This document shows positions 8,089 through 17,851 of a stretch of DNA of 64,000 bases, piece after piece. The position numbers and the translations under genes were made by a program. The DNA is from Lacihabitans sp. CCS-44 (lineage in GTDB: Bacteria > Bacteroidota > Bacteroidia > Cytophagales > Spirosomataceae): the NCBI RefSeq assembly GCF_024343735.1, contig NZ_RJUE01000002.1:124001-188000 (forward strand), read 5' to 3'. The notes beneath the pieces were generated by a model. The model was given only the letters and a program-made list of their open reading frames with translations. It searched no databases and had not been told where the DNA came from. How positions within the stretch are numbered: the stretch's first letter is position 1; each line of letters starts with the position of its first letter.

Positions 8089-10518
8089 CTATTCTCTTTC
8101 TATCACACTTCCACCACTGGTATCAGACCTCAAGTCTTTTATTTTGCTCAATTTGGCCACACTTGCACCATGTGCTTCAACATCCGCTTTTTCTACTTTT
8201 AAGCCCTTAGCATCCAATTGTGAGGCTCCCGAAAGATTGGCTTTCATAGCAGTTGCTGAACCTTTTACAATCAATTGTGATGCTCCAGATGCACTGACAT
8301 CTAGTATTTTAGATATTATATCCATGGCCACTTGTGAGGCTCCTGATAATTCAACATTCAAATCGTTTAGGTTTTCAAATCCCAATATTTTCGCTTTTGC
8401 TGCACCTGAAATATCCAAATTTTCTAAAGTATTGGTTACGATATAAATATGCACTTCTGAGTCATGATCTCTGAAGGGGTCATCATATTCTATCTCCAAA
8501 GTACTTCCTTTAACCTTGGCTTCAATGTTATCGAGTTCTTTCTGATCGTTGCTGTAAATGTCAACCGAAGTTTTATCTCCATGCTTTATGGATACAATAA
8601 AATTTGACCCGAAATCAATATTCTTAAAGCTTTCTACACTGACAGATTTATGAAACTCACCATGCTCATTGAAATCTTCACCTCCAAAAGAGCCATTGTT
8701 GCCATTTCTGTCCAAAGCTTCTCTTTCGTCTTCGGTCAAAACTGGGCAATCTGCACAGGCTATTTCCCCACTTTCATCCATCAAAAAGGTGTATTTCTCG
8801 ATGTTGTCACTGTCAATTCCAAACTTAGAGTCGAGATTCCATGATTGACTATAAACCCTTCTAGCAAACTCTCTAGACATTTTAAACTTCTTGTTTTTCG
8901 GGATAAACAACGTGGCTTCCACTTTCTGATCACGAAATACATTTTTGTCCTTCATGGTGAAGTTTTCTGGAAAAATAATGACAGAGTCTTTTTGAGAAAC
9001 TAAATACGAAATATCTTTGGCCAACGATAATGCTTGTTCTTTCGATCTGCCATGTGAGCTGTATTTGGTTTTTAAAGTCAGATTTGCATTTTCAGAAGCT
9101 TCTAGAACAACCCTAGTATCAAAAACATCGTCGTCATTTTCATCTCTTTCAAGAGCATCCAAATAAAGTGTTCCATTCGGTAACGCCAAGGCAGTTTCAT
9201 CTGAATAGCCATTTAATTTTGAGAAATTTAGGGCATATTTCGAACCAACTGCACTTATTCCTACCACTCCCATAAGCCAAAGAGCCAACATCGTTAACCA
9301 GAAATTTCTTTGACCGCTCAATTGTCCTGTCAATAGTTTTATTCCTACCAAAACTATGGCGATAGCTGGGATAAATAGGGCCAGGAATCCAAAGAAACCA
9401 CCTAATGGAGGCAAATCTCTGCTCAACATGCCAATCACATGGTCGCCCGAAATCCATTCTTTACTCGATATCAATCCGTAAAATACTCCGGTAGTTACGA
9501 TGGCTGCAAAGCCAAACGATGCACCTATAATCATGAGCAATAAGCCAATGAACATTTTCACCAAAGTACCAATTGGCCCTAAAATTTTACCCAAAGCCTT
9601 CAAGATAATTCCTATCAATCTGAATGGGAAAAGTAAAAGTTTTGCGAATACACTTTCTTGACGTGGTGACTCCGATAAACTGTTTGTTTTGATAGAAGAT
9701 TCTATATTTTCTATCGTTACAGCTTGTCCTTTTAGTTCCATTTTCTGTGTAATTGTAACAGCGTTAGGTGCTACTATCCAGAATATTATGTACAAAATAA
9801 TACCTATAAAGAAAAATCCACTTACCACAAAAAGAACACGCACCAAAACCAAATCCATGCCCAAATAAGAAGAAAGTCCTGTGGCTACGCCGCCTAAAAC
9901 TTTGTTTTCAGGATTTCGATAGAATTTCTTTATGTTTTTAACTTCGTCCAAGTCATTTCTTTCTGGAAAAGCTATCCAGCAAACAAAATAAGCCAAGAAA
10001 ATAAAGAATCCAATGCCAAGGTCAATCAATCCGAATCCTAAAACTATGAACAGAATTCTTGCCCAAACGACATCAAACTCAAACCTGTGTGCAAGTCCAG
10101 CCAACACACCCGCAAGAGCTTTGTGTTTGCTGTCACGGTAAAACTTGGTCGGAGGAATTCCTGTTTCAGTTTTTTGTGATTCTTCAGATTTTGGCTGGTC
10201 TGTGCTACCAAAAGAAGTGCTTTCCGAGGTTTCTTTAGACAAATCTTCGTCTTCTTTGATAGCCTCGAAGTCAGAAACCGTTCCCATAGACTTGATGATT
10301 TTGTCTACGTCATCGATTTCTATGGCACCGCCATTTTGATTTTTCTCAAAGAATTTCTCTGCAATTCTAGCCTCAATATCTTGTGTGATTTCGTCACAAC
10401 TTTCATAACTCGAGAAATACTTTTTTATGGCTTCGAGATATTGGCTGAGTTTGTCGTAGGCATCTTCTTCTATGTTAAAAATGAGCCCACCAATTGTTAT
10501 TTGTAATGTCTTTTTCAT
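8089..10518 (-). CDS. membrane protein with two PspC domains and a C-terminal GIN (DUF2807) domain
   Basis: An 809-residue envelope protein. Residues 1-95 form a small cytoplasmic domain with a helical DIEARIAEKFFE segment. Two PspC domains follow: KFYRDSKHKALAGVLAGLAHRF near 125 and FYRNPENKVLGGVATGLSSYLG near 200, each with membrane helices. More helices lie at about 295-430. The remaining half is soluble and ends in a repetitive beta-helical GIN/DUF2807 domain with repeated SGASQ steps. This domain order is common in Bacteroidota and is usually annotated as a PspC-domain protein. PspC points to envelope-stress sensing, but no function is proven for this form. It starts 6 bp after the PadR gene, so the regulator probably controls it. 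Confidence 0.85.
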   Translation of the reverse strand: MKKTLQITIGGLIFNIEEDAYDKLSQYLEAIKKYFSSYESCDEITQDIEARIAEKFFEKNQNGGAIEIDDVDKIIKSMGTVSDFEAIKEDEDLSKETSESTSFGSTDQPKSEESQKTETGIPPTKFYRDSKHKALAGVLAGLAHRFEFDVVWARILFIVLGFGLIDLGIGFFIFLAYFVCWIAFPERNDLDEVKNIKKFYRNPENKVLGGVATGLSSYLGMDLVLVRVLFVVSGFFFIGIILYIIFWIVAPNAVTITQKMELKGQAVTIENIESSIKTNSLSESPRQESVFAKLLLFPFRLIGIILKALGKILGPIGTLVKMFIGLLLMIIGASFGFAAIVTTGVFYGLISSKEWISGDHVIGMLSRDLPPLGGFFGFLALFIPAIAIVLVGIKLLTGQLSGQRNFWLTMLALWLMGVVGISAVGSKYALNFSKLNGYSDETALALPNGTLYLDALERDENDDDVFDTRVVLEASENANLTLKTKYSSHGRSKEQALSLAKDISYLVSQKDSVIIFPENFTMKDKNVFRDQKVEATLFIPKNKKFKMSREFARRVYSQSWNLDSKFGIDSDNIEKYTFLMDESGEIACADCPVLTEDEREALDRNGNNGSFGGEDFNEHGEFHKSVSVESFKNIDFGSNFIVSIKHGDKTSVDIYSNDQKELDNIEAKVKGSTLEIEYDDPFRDHDSEVHIYIVTNTLENLDISGAAKAKILGFENLNDLNVELSGASQVAMDIISKILDVSASGASQLIVKGSATAMKANLSGASQLDAKGLKVEKADVEAHGASVAKLSKIKDLRSDTSGGSVIERE

Positions 10519-10524
10519 ATTTGT

Positions 10525-10860
10525 TTATTTTTGAGTTTTGGCAATGATAGATTTAACTGACTCTGCAAGTTCTATCCATGTAGCGTCCAAGCCTTCTAGG
10601 AAATTCGTTCCTTTTTCGGTCAAAATATAATACTTACGAGGCGGCCCCGAAGTTGATTCTTTCCATTGATAATCCAATAGTTCGGCGTTTTTGAGTCTTG
10701 TCAACAAAGGATATAGTGTGCCTTCCACCACCATTATTTTTGCATTGAGCAGTTCGTCTAATATCTCAGAAGCGTAAACTTCGCCACGAGATATAATCTG
10801 CAAAATGCAATACTCCAAGATGCCCTTCCGCATTTGTACCTGTGCATTTTCTAAATTCAT
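10525..10860 (-). CDS. PadR-family transcriptional regulator
   Basis: A 111-residue winged-helix repressor of the short PadR-s2 type. The core motif (KGILEYCILQIISRGEVYASEIL, then VVEGTLYPLLTRLKNAELL) covers the recognition helix and wing. SGPPRKYYILTEKG is the family signature after the wing, and a short C-terminal helix serves dimerisation. It lies 6 bp before the PspC/GIN membrane protein, a pairing frequent in this phylum. PadR regulators usually repress their own operon, so the promoter at 10922-10952 is the likely target. Confidence 0.9.
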   Translation of the reverse strand: MNLENAQVQMRKGILEYCILQIISRGEVYASEILDELLNAKIMVVEGTLYPLLTRLKNAELLDYQWKESTSGPPRKYYILTEKGTNFLEGLDATWIELAESVKSIIAKTQK

Positions 10861-10921
10861 AATCTTGTTGTTTTAATCATTTTCTTAAAAAGAAATTATA
10901 GCTTTTTCATAATTGATGATG

Positions 10922-10952
10922 CAAATATATAGGATAGTACTTTGTTATGCAA
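10922..10952 (-). promoter_or_regulatory. padR-pspC operon promoter (TTG, 20 bp, TATATTTG)
   Basis: On the minus strand, TTG at 10952-10950 is followed by a 20-bp spacer and TATATTTG at 10929-10922. This matches the Bacteroidota primary-sigma promoter. The predicted transcript start is about 55 nt before the padR ATG. Confidence 0.6.
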
Positions 10953-11029
10953 GATACTATGTGAGATTTTTTCAATTATTTTTAAAAAACTTGTAATATG
11001 TGGGTCAAATTAGTTGTTGGTAAGGGTAT

Positions 11030-11470
11030 ATGTTGAAAATTTCAGAGTATTTAGCGGTTGCTTTGGCAGCCACAATAAAGTTTGTAGGTGGGCCATTGGC
11101 AGGAGTGGCTTTTAAACTTAGCTGGTGGGAGACCAGCATATTTTCGTCTTTGGGTATGATGCTCACAGTCTTTCTGGTAGTATATGGTGGCGAAATCATC
11201 ACCAAACTTATTGCCAGATTTAGGGGCAGTAAACCCAAAAAGATATTTAGCAGAACCACGCGAATAGCCATAAAAGTAAAATCAAAATTGGGACTTTGGG
11301 GAATCGCCCTGCTGACACCATTTATTTTTACACCCATTTTGGGAAGTTTCCTAGCTCTTCATTTCAGGTTTAATAAAGTTGAAATCCTTTGGAAAATGTT
11401 GCTGTGTGCATTGTTTGCTGGGGCTGTTCAAACGTGGTTTTTTTATTTTGTCAAAAGTTGGTTTGTATAA
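11030..11470 (+). CDS. small integral membrane protein, unknown function
   Basis: A 146-residue protein with about four membrane helices: near residues 5-28, 33-58, 88-112 and 120-142. A basic cytoplasmic loop (RFRGSKPKKIFSRTTR) lies between the second and third. The LGLWGIALLTPFIFTPILGSF stretch in helix 3 recalls small multidrug-export or DedA-like half-barrel proteins, but the likeness is only topological. It is the only plus-strand gene between 1 and 14 kb and has no operon partner. It ends at the poly-A/hairpin that terminates the opposing receptor gene. Confidence 0.6.
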   Translation: MLKISEYLAVALAATIKFVGGPLAGVAFKLSWWETSIFSSLGMMLTVFLVVYGGEIITKLIARFRGSKPKKIFSRTTRIAIKVKSKLGLWGIALLTPFIFTPILGSFLALHFRFNKVEILWKMLLCALFAGAVQTWFFYFVKSWFV

Positions 11471-11503
11471 AAAAAAAGAAACTTGCCAAAAGCTTGGCAA
11501 GTT
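11469..11503 (-). terminator. hairpin terminator of the TonB-type receptor gene
   Basis: AACTTGCCAA at 11480-11489 pairs perfectly with TTGGCAAGTT at 11494-11503 around a 4-nt loop. On the minus strand it is followed by a long T-run. It lies about 40 nt past the receptor stop. Confidence 0.85.
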
Positions 11504-11541
11504 CTCCTATTATTAACCTAAAACCTATATTAAGTACTTTC

Positions 11542-14046
11542 TTAGTTACGACCCGCTGGAGCACCACCGCCTTGCTGGCCAGTAGTTTCGCCGCCTCCGT
11601 CTTTTACGTCGTCGTTTTTCACACCTTTTGCTCTCTTTTTCGGCATCATAGCATCTACGCCCATTTTACCCAATTTGTACGAAAGATTCACACTTACACC
11701 TCTGTTAAACATATAGTTTACACTGTTTTGCGTAAATAATGGTGACTCCATTGTGGTTCTTATTTTCATAGAATTTTGGAGGAAGTTCTGGGCAGAAACT
11801 CCTATACTACCTTTTTTATTCCTAAATTCTTTTCTTGTGCCGAGTGAGTAAAACCCAAATCCACCTTGGCGTCCCATTGGCAATACCCTGCTTCCTCTTG
11901 CAAAACTAAACGCTTGTACCTGCCATCCTTTTTTAAGAGTTATGAAGGTCATCAAACGTCCGTTGTGATTCCATCCTTGGTTAGAAACTGGAATAGATAC
12001 ACCACTTGCTGATGTTGTTTGACCAGTAATGTAGTTGTAAAACGACTCTATTCCTGCGTTTACCATCCATTTAGAAGTAAGGCTCAAATTTCCAGAAAAG
12101 TTTACACCGTAGGCTTTGTCATTTCCAATATTTTGAAAAGTTGTTATCACCACACCGTCTTCGGTGCCTGATGGTGTAGCTACCTGGGTGATTGCATTGC
12201 CCGTCATTCTGGTGAAAAGCGACATATTCAAATAAATCTTTTTTATACTCGCACTTACACTTGCCTCTATATTGTCAGTCAACTCAGGTCTCAATTCTGG
12301 ATTTCCTTGCTGAATATTTTGAGGGTTTACAAGGTTCACGTTGGGGTTTAACTGCTGTAATCCAGGACGTTGAATTCTTCTATTGTAACCGGTTTTTACC
12401 GTATATTTTCCACCAAAAGTCTTCGAGATATTCACATTAGGTACCAAAATGTTATATGGCTCAATGTCAATATCCGTCGTATTGTTTTGGGTAGCGAAAA
12501 TGTCCGTTATTTCATATCTCGTACCAGCCTTGAAAGTGTATTTGCTTTTAGTGGTATAAGTGTATGCCAAATAAGCCGCTCCGATATTTTGATTGTAGTC
12601 CAACGAACCGTTTGGTCTTTTTGGGTCATTTATTACATTGCCACCCACCAAATAGCTAAAGTCACTGTTAACTTCTCTGAAAATTCCTTTTCCTCCAAAT
12701 TCTACCAATTGGTTCTTTTTGATAGGTGTCTGATAATCAACTTGTACTGTGTATTCCTGATTAATATTATCGTTTCTGTTGGTTAGAGCCAGTTTTTCAA
12801 GTTCAGCATTGCCAAGAGGTGTATTGGTAAAGTCTGAGTTTGCCGAGCTTCTACTATAAAGAGTAGAGATACTTAATTCTTTTTGTGGCTTAATTACATG
12901 CAAATAGTCAATATTGAAATCCCAGCTGTTAGATGGATTTTCCGATATAATTCTTTGGTTTGTATTGCTCAGCTGAGTAAGATTTTCGAAACGCTCAATC
13001 GTTAAATCTTGATTTCTATTGAAACTTCTTGTTCCAAATCTCGCTCCTGCAGAAAGAGATTTGGTTTTAGAAATGTCATAATCAGCACCTAAAGTGTATC
13101 TTCCAAACACCATTTCGTCTTTTGCGTTGCCTTTCTGACTTGTACGATAGGTGTTTTCAGCACCTTTAGTAATTTGCTCAAAGGTAGTTTCCGAAGGATT
13201 AAAGTTAGCTCTTCCAAAACCTCCCAAAGTCATGCCGAATTTACCCGTTCTTAGGCTTCCGTTTAGGCCAAGATTAGCTCCTCGGTTTCCGCCACCTATG
13301 TCTGTGTTTAGGCTGTAGCCTTCCAAGTTATTCTTTTTGGTAATGATGTTTATGATACCAGATGAGCCCTCTGCGTCGTATTTGGCTGATGGCGAAGTGA
13401 TTACTTCCACAGTCTTTATTTGGTCTGCTGGAATTTGCTTCAAGGCATCCGCAATACTGGCCGCCATAATGGTCGAAGGCTTGTTGTTGATCAAAACCCT
13501 AATGTTGGAGCTACCTCTCAACGACACATTTCCATCTAGGTCAACTGACAACAATGGTACTTTTCTTAGAATATCCGCGGCGTCACCACCTTTGGCGGTA
13601 ATGTCTTTGTCTGCGTTGTAAACAAGTCTATCTACTTTTTCTTCTATTACTGCACCTTGGCCAGTTACAACTACTTCGTTGAGTAGCTTGGCATCAGTAC
13701 TAATAAAAATATCTTTAAGAGTGATGGTTCTATTTTTAGCAGTAATTTCTTCTAAAAATACCATTTTATCTTTGAATCCTATAGAAGAGAATTTGATGGC
13801 AAACTTGCCATTAGGCACATTCTTGAGTGTAAATTTTCCTTTTTCATCTGTAAGTGTTCCATCTATTGGCTTTATTAGGTCGGTGGTTTTGTACAAAGAC
13901 AGAGTAGCAAATTCTACAGGTGTTTTGGCAACACTGTCTATGAGTGTACCCGATATTTTTCCATCTCCGCCTTGAGTAGCAGATGGCATTTGTGCAATCG
14001 CAAAAGACGTTAATAAGAATAAAATTGAAGTGAAGTATTTGGTCAT
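11542..14046 (-). CDS. TonB-dependent outer-membrane receptor-like protein (OMP_b-brl_3 type)
   Basis: An 834-residue outer-membrane protein. A signal peptide (TSILFLLTSFAIAQ) comes first. A carboxypeptidase-regulatory-like beta-sandwich (about 28-115) has the pattern GTLIDSVAKTPVEFATLSLY. A TonB plug follows (about 125-245) with SSNIRVLINNKPST and a KTVEVITSPSAKYDAEG segment. The remainder is an outer-membrane beta-barrel of the class often found in single-component receptors without a SusD partner. The tail after the last strand is odd: basic and Gly-rich (KKRAKG, GGGETTGQQGGG), so the C-terminus is not the usual barrel-closing aromatic. No SusD gene is adjacent, so a metal or small-molecule substrate, or an autonomous receptor role, is as likely as glycans. 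Confidence 0.85.
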   Translation of the reverse strand: MTKYFTSILFLLTSFAIAQMPSATQGGDGKISGTLIDSVAKTPVEFATLSLYKTTDLIKPIDGTLTDEKGKFTLKNVPNGKFAIKFSSIGFKDKMVFLEEITAKNRTITLKDIFISTDAKLLNEVVVTGQGAVIEEKVDRLVYNADKDITAKGGDAADILRKVPLLSVDLDGNVSLRGSSNIRVLINNKPSTIMAASIADALKQIPADQIKTVEVITSPSAKYDAEGSSGIINIITKKNNLEGYSLNTDIGGGNRGANLGLNGSLRTGKFGMTLGGFGRANFNPSETTFEQITKGAENTYRTSQKGNAKDEMVFGRYTLGADYDISKTKSLSAGARFGTRSFNRNQDLTIERFENLTQLSNTNQRIISENPSNSWDFNIDYLHVIKPQKELSISTLYSRSSANSDFTNTPLGNAELEKLALTNRNDNINQEYTVQVDYQTPIKKNQLVEFGGKGIFREVNSDFSYLVGGNVINDPKRPNGSLDYNQNIGAAYLAYTYTTKSKYTFKAGTRYEITDIFATQNNTTDIDIEPYNILVPNVNISKTFGGKYTVKTGYNRRIQRPGLQQLNPNVNLVNPQNIQQGNPELRPELTDNIEASVSASIKKIYLNMSLFTRMTGNAITQVATPSGTEDGVVITTFQNIGNDKAYGVNFSGNLSLTSKWMVNAGIESFYNYITGQTTSASGVSIPVSNQGWNHNGRLMTFITLKKGWQVQAFSFARGSRVLPMGRQGGFGFYSLGTRKEFRNKKGSIGVSAQNFLQNSMKIRTTMESPLFTQNSVNYMFNRGVSVNLSYKLGKMGVDAMMPKKRAKGVKNDDVKDGGGETTGQQGGGAPAGRN

Positions 14047-14074
14047 ATAATAGTTTTAGATAATAAATCGATAA

Positions 14075-14082
14075 CAAAACTA
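14075..14082 (-). promoter_or_regulatory. possible -7 element for the receptor gene (TAGTTTTG)
   Basis: Minus-strand TAGTTTTG at 14082-14075 fits TAnnTTTG about 29 nt before the ATG. The TTTG partner is not convincing. Confidence 0.35.
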
Positions 14083-14267
14083 ATATCAAAAAGTTTGACA
14101 TTTCCGTGAATTAGATAAATGAAACTTAAATGAGGATAAAAGGTCATTAATCGATGATTTTGTGGTTATACCATGAAAATAAATCTTAAATCTATTCAAT
14201 TACAATTTTGGTCTTGTAAATGATTTTTATTTGAAAAAAAATGTGAAATTGCACCCTTACAAATTCT

Positions 14268-15311
14268 ATGAAGGTGCAAATCACAAATAAAAAAATATCT
14301 AGCGATTTACTTTTTCGGGTATTATTTCATATCATTTTTTGGTTTTTTTGGTTGGTATTACCCATCCTCAATTCCATCATGGACGACGACAAAAGTCGTC
14401 TCGAATGGCTCATGCTTACACTGCCATTGGGTTTTTTCTCAATGCCTTTTTTTTACTTTAATTCTGAGTTTTTGATTCGAAAATTTCTTCATAAAGGCCA
14501 GTTGACAAGCTATATAATGAGCCTACTGGTGATGTTTTCCATATACTTATTTGCTTATTATTTGCTAAAAGATTACTTGGTAGACAAATACCCCATTCGT
14601 ATTTATGACTCTCGTACACTGTTTCCTGTTTTGTTTATAATTTCTATGAGTACGCTTTATGGTTTTGTGATATTTATGACGGGTCAGTCTAAAAAGAATC
14701 AGGAAGAGCAGGCGGAAAGATTGAAATCAGAACTTTCGTTCCTTCGTTCTCAGATCAGTCCACACTTTATATTCAATGTTTTGAATAGTATTGTGTATTT
14801 AATTCGGACCAAATCAAAAGAAGCCGAAAGTGTGACCCTTGAGTTGTCAAATTTAATCCGATACATGCTATATGAGTCTGAAAACAAGCAGGTTTTGGTC
14901 GAAAAGGAAATAGGATATCTCGAAAACTACGTGAAACTTCAGAACGTAAGATTTGGCGAAGATGTAAAGATTGATTTGAAACTTGAAGGCAATCCCGGCT
15001 CCATGATGATAGAGCCTATGCTATTGATACCTTTTGTTGAAAATGCCTTCAAGCATGGAGTTGGATTTGTGAAAGATCCCAAAATTGATATTCTGATAAA
15101 GGCCGTGGAGGGAGAAAAGTTTGAGTTCTCGGTAAGAAACCTCATGAGTAATCAAAAAAATGAAACGAAGGACCCAAATTCTGGTATTGGTATCAAAAAT
15201 GTTACACGTAGAATAGATTTATTGTACCCTGGTGCACACAAACTTGAGATGAAACAAGAAAATGGTTTTTTTGAAGTATATTTAGAATTAGATTTAAAAA
15301 ATAAAGCCTAA
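14268..15311 (+). CDS. LytS-type sensor histidine kinase
   Basis: A 347-residue sensor with four N-terminal membrane helices (about 18-36, 48-68, 80-101, 119-138). A coiled segment and a His_kinase (PF06580) domain follow; the phospho-accepting His166 is in SQISPHFIFNVLNSI. The ATPase part shows VENAFKHG (N-box) and SGIGIKNVTRRIDLLYPG (G-box). No separate extracellular sensor domain exists, so the membrane part itself probably detects the signal. The LytTR response regulator begins 3 bp after its stop and is surely its partner. An S10 peptidase gene follows in the same unit. Confidence 0.93.
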   Translation: MKVQITNKKISSDLLFRVLFHIIFWFFWLVLPILNSIMDDDKSRLEWLMLTLPLGFFSMPFFYFNSEFLIRKFLHKGQLTSYIMSLLVMFSIYLFAYYLLKDYLVDKYPIRIYDSRTLFPVLFIISMSTLYGFVIFMTGQSKKNQEEQAERLKSELSFLRSQISPHFIFNVLNSIVYLIRTKSKEAESVTLELSNLIRYMLYESENKQVLVEKEIGYLENYVKLQNVRFGEDVKIDLKLEGNPGSMMIEPMLLIPFVENAFKHGVGFVKDPKIDILIKAVEGEKFEFSVRNLMSNQKNETKDPNSGIGIKNVTRRIDLLYPGAHKLEMKQENGFFEVYLELDLKNKA

Positions 15312-15314
15312 GAT

Positions 15315-16028
15315 ATGAACTCCAAAATAAGATGTATAGCCGTTGATGATGAACTTTTAGGCAGAAAATTACTTGAAGAAAATATAAGTCAGTTGCCTTT
15401 TTTGGAACTGGTTGGAACCTGTAAGAATGCTTTTGAAGCTATAGAATTGCTGCAAACCGAAAAAATTGATTTAGTTTTTCTTGACATTCAAATGCCTGGA
15501 ATGACAGGTACAAAATTATTGGAAAGCATGGTTACCAAGCCCATGGTGATTTTTGTTACTGCCTATGAGCAATACGCTGTGGAGAGTTACGACCTGCAAG
15601 TGGTAGATTATCTAATGAAACCCGTTAGTTTTGAGCGTTTTACAAAGGCGGCCATGAAGGCGAGAGAATTGTACAGGTTGTCGAAAAGCGAAGGTACAAA
15701 TGAGGAGCAAACCTACATGTTTGTAAATGTGGAATACTCTCTGGTAAAAATAAATTTTTACCAGATCACACACATTGAGGGGCTCAAGGACTACATTAAG
15801 ATATATGTTACCAATGCCGTGCATCCAATTTTGACAAAATCTACACTCAAAGGAATTGAAGAAAAGTTGCCATCCAAAAAATTCTTACGTGTTCAGAAAT
15901 CCTTCATAGTGAACCTAGAAAAGATAGAATCCATAAGAAATCATAGGATTACGATAGGTAAATATGAAATTCCGGTGAGCGATAGCAACATGGAAAGCCT
16001 CCTAGAAGCAATAAACTATAACAAATAA
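15315..16028 (+). CDS. LytTR-family response regulator
   Basis: A 237-residue regulator. The receiver domain (1-120) has acidic Asp11/Asp12, the phospho-acceptor Asp57 in LVFLDIQMPG, and the Lys in YLMKPVSF. The C-terminal LytTR DNA-binding domain (about 135-235) carries ITHIEGLKDYIKIYV and KKFLRVQKSFIVNLEKI. Such domains bind pairs of about 9-bp direct repeats spaced about 21 bp apart. It sits 3 bp after the LytS-type kinase and 3 bp before the S10 peptidase, so it probably answers that kinase. No obvious repeat pair was seen before the operon. Confidence 0.93.
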   Translation: MNSKIRCIAVDDELLGRKLLEENISQLPFLELVGTCKNAFEAIELLQTEKIDLVFLDIQMPGMTGTKLLESMVTKPMVIFVTAYEQYAVESYDLQVVDYLMKPVSFERFTKAAMKARELYRLSKSEGTNEEQTYMFVNVEYSLVKINFYQITHIEGLKDYIKIYVTNAVHPILTKSTLKGIEEKLPSKKFLRVQKSFIVNLEKIESIRNHRITIGKYEIPVSDSNMESLLEAINYNK

Positions 16029-16031
16029 ATC

Positions 16032-17579
16032 ATGATGAAAAATTTACTTTTGAGCCTTTGCTTTGGACTCTCGCTCGTGGCAAATGCACAGCAAAAGAAG
16101 GCGGAAGCAACTCCTTCAGTCATCGCTACTCCAAAAGCAGAAGAGAAACCTCAGATTTCTAATTCGAGAATACTCAACCCCGATATGAGTGTGGTGACAA
16201 ACGGTGAGGTGACCGTCAAAGGTCAAAAAGTTCCTTACAAAACCACTGCTGGAACCATCCCCGTTTGGGACGAGGCTGGTAAAATCATCGCCTCTTGCTT
16301 TTATACTTATTATGAGCGTAGCGACGTAAAAGACAAGGCTACTCGGCCAATTATATTCTCGTTTAATGGTGGTCCAGGGTCTGCTTCGGTTTGGATGCAC
16401 ATCGCTTATACTGGGCCAAAGGTACTAAACATAGACGATGAGGGTTACCCCGTGCAACCTTATGGTTATAAAGACAATCCATATTCTATTCTCGACGTAG
16501 CGGATATTATTTTTATTGACCCTGTAAACACTGGTTTTTCAAGAATTATTAATCCCGAAACCCCTAAGTCTACTTTTTTCGGAGTAAAAGCGGATATTAA
16601 ATATCTATCAGAATGGTTAAATACTTTTGTGAGTAGAGTAAACCGTTGGTCTTCACCGAAATATCTGATAGGTGAAAGTTATGGTACCAATCGGGTATCT
16701 GGAATGGCTCTTGAGCTGCAAAGCAGCCATTGGATGTATCTGAATGGTGTTGTGCTGGTTTCTCCAACCGATTTAGGCATAAAACGAGATGAAACCATGA
16801 GCGATGCCTTGCGTTTGCCATATTTTGCTGCTGTGGCTTGGTATCACAAAGGTCTGGAGAGCTCTTTGCAAAGTAAAGATTTAACTGCTTTTTTACCTGA
16901 GGTGGAAGATTTTACCGTGAATCAATTGATTCCGGCCTTGGCCAAAGGTGGATACTTGCCAGAAAACGAAAAGAAAGCCTTAGCGGCCAAGATGTCAAAA
17001 TATTCGGGTTTGTCAGAGGACGTTTTGATGAAAAACAACCTAAAAATTTCACTCAATTATTTCTGGAAAGAACTGCTACGTGATAGAGGTTATACTGTAG
17101 GCAGACTCGATTCAAGATATTTGGGGATAGACTCAAAAGATGGTGGAGAAAAACCTGAATTCAATGCCGAGTTAAGTTCGTGGTTGCATTCTTTTACGCC
17201 ACCTATCAACATGTATTTAAGGGAGGAATTGAAGTTTAAGACAGATTTGAAATACAATATGTTTGGTCCGGTTAACCCTTGGGAGCGTGACGATGTCAAT
17301 CTTGGCGAGAATCTGAGAGCAGCCATGGCTGCCAACCCTTATTTGCATGTGCTCACGCAGTCGGGTTATTATGACGGAGCCTGCGATTATTTCAACGCCA
17401 AATATAATATGTGGCAAATGGATCCAAGCGGCAAAACCAAAGAAAGACTAAGCTGGAAAGGCTACCGTTCAGGCCACATGATGTATCTCCGTCGAGAGGA
17501 TTTGCAACAAGCCAACGAGGACCTTAGAGATTTTATAAAATTAAGCACACCAGCTCCTGGCAAAGCTGCAAAATACTGA
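16032..17579 (+). CDS. secreted S10 serine carboxypeptidase-like peptidase
   Basis: A 515-residue alpha/beta-hydrolase of peptidase family S10 with a signal peptide (LLLSLCFGLSLVANAQ). The oxyanion-hole segment FNGGPGSASVWMH is present. The catalytic triad is visible: Ser216 in IGESYGT, Asp448 in GYYDGACDY and His482 in RSGHMMY. The length and motifs fit bacterial S10 enzymes, which remove C-terminal residues in the periplasm or outside the cell. Its start is 3 bp after the LytTR regulator, a tightly coupled arrangement that ties a peptidase to a LytS/LytTR pair. The transcription unit ends in the hairpin at 17595-17623. Confidence 0.92.
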   Translation: MMKNLLLSLCFGLSLVANAQQKKAEATPSVIATPKAEEKPQISNSRILNPDMSVVTNGEVTVKGQKVPYKTTAGTIPVWDEAGKIIASCFYTYYERSDVKDKATRPIIFSFNGGPGSASVWMHIAYTGPKVLNIDDEGYPVQPYGYKDNPYSILDVADIIFIDPVNTGFSRIINPETPKSTFFGVKADIKYLSEWLNTFVSRVNRWSSPKYLIGESYGTNRVSGMALELQSSHWMYLNGVVLVSPTDLGIKRDETMSDALRLPYFAAVAWYHKGLESSLQSKDLTAFLPEVEDFTVNQLIPALAKGGYLPENEKKALAAKMSKYSGLSEDVLMKNNLKISLNYFWKELLRDRGYTVGRLDSRYLGIDSKDGGEKPEFNAELSSWLHSFTPPINMYLREELKFKTDLKYNMFGPVNPWERDDVNLGENLRAAMAANPYLHVLTQSGYYDGACDYFNAKYNMWQMDPSGKTKERLSWKGYRSGHMMYLRREDLQQANEDLRDFIKLSTPAPGKAAKY

Positions 17580-17594
17580 TATTTTTATAATTTT

Positions 17595-17623
17595 AAAAGC
17601 GATGCTTCGGTGTCGCTTTTTTT
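17595..17623 (+). terminator. UUCG-loop terminator of the LytS/LytTR/S10 operon
   Basis: AAAAGCGA at 17595-17602 pairs with TCGCTTTT at 17613-17620; the stem continues to a TTCG loop and is followed by a T-run. It starts 16 nt after the peptidase stop. Confidence 0.85.
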
Positions 17624-17851
17624 ATGGATGATAATTGGGGAGAGAAGTATGAAGGGTATGATCAGATTCTCACGAAAACTGGTGAGTTTATTACAAATGA
17701 AAATGAGGTAGTTGTTTGACAAAGCCCTAAATTTGATCATTTGCTTTAATATTTGACGAGAAAAATGAGAAATTTGGTGGAGAGCTAAAGTGTTAGAAAT
17801 TAATCGTTTAACACTGATGTGCTCTCTGACTTCTGTAAGAATTCAATTTTT

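Noticed and set aside
17624-17719. 31-codon frame (MDDNWGEKYEGYDQI...) just after the S10 terminator
   Set aside because: It starts within the terminator T-run, has no promoter or ribosome-binding support and no family likeness; too short to claim as a gene.
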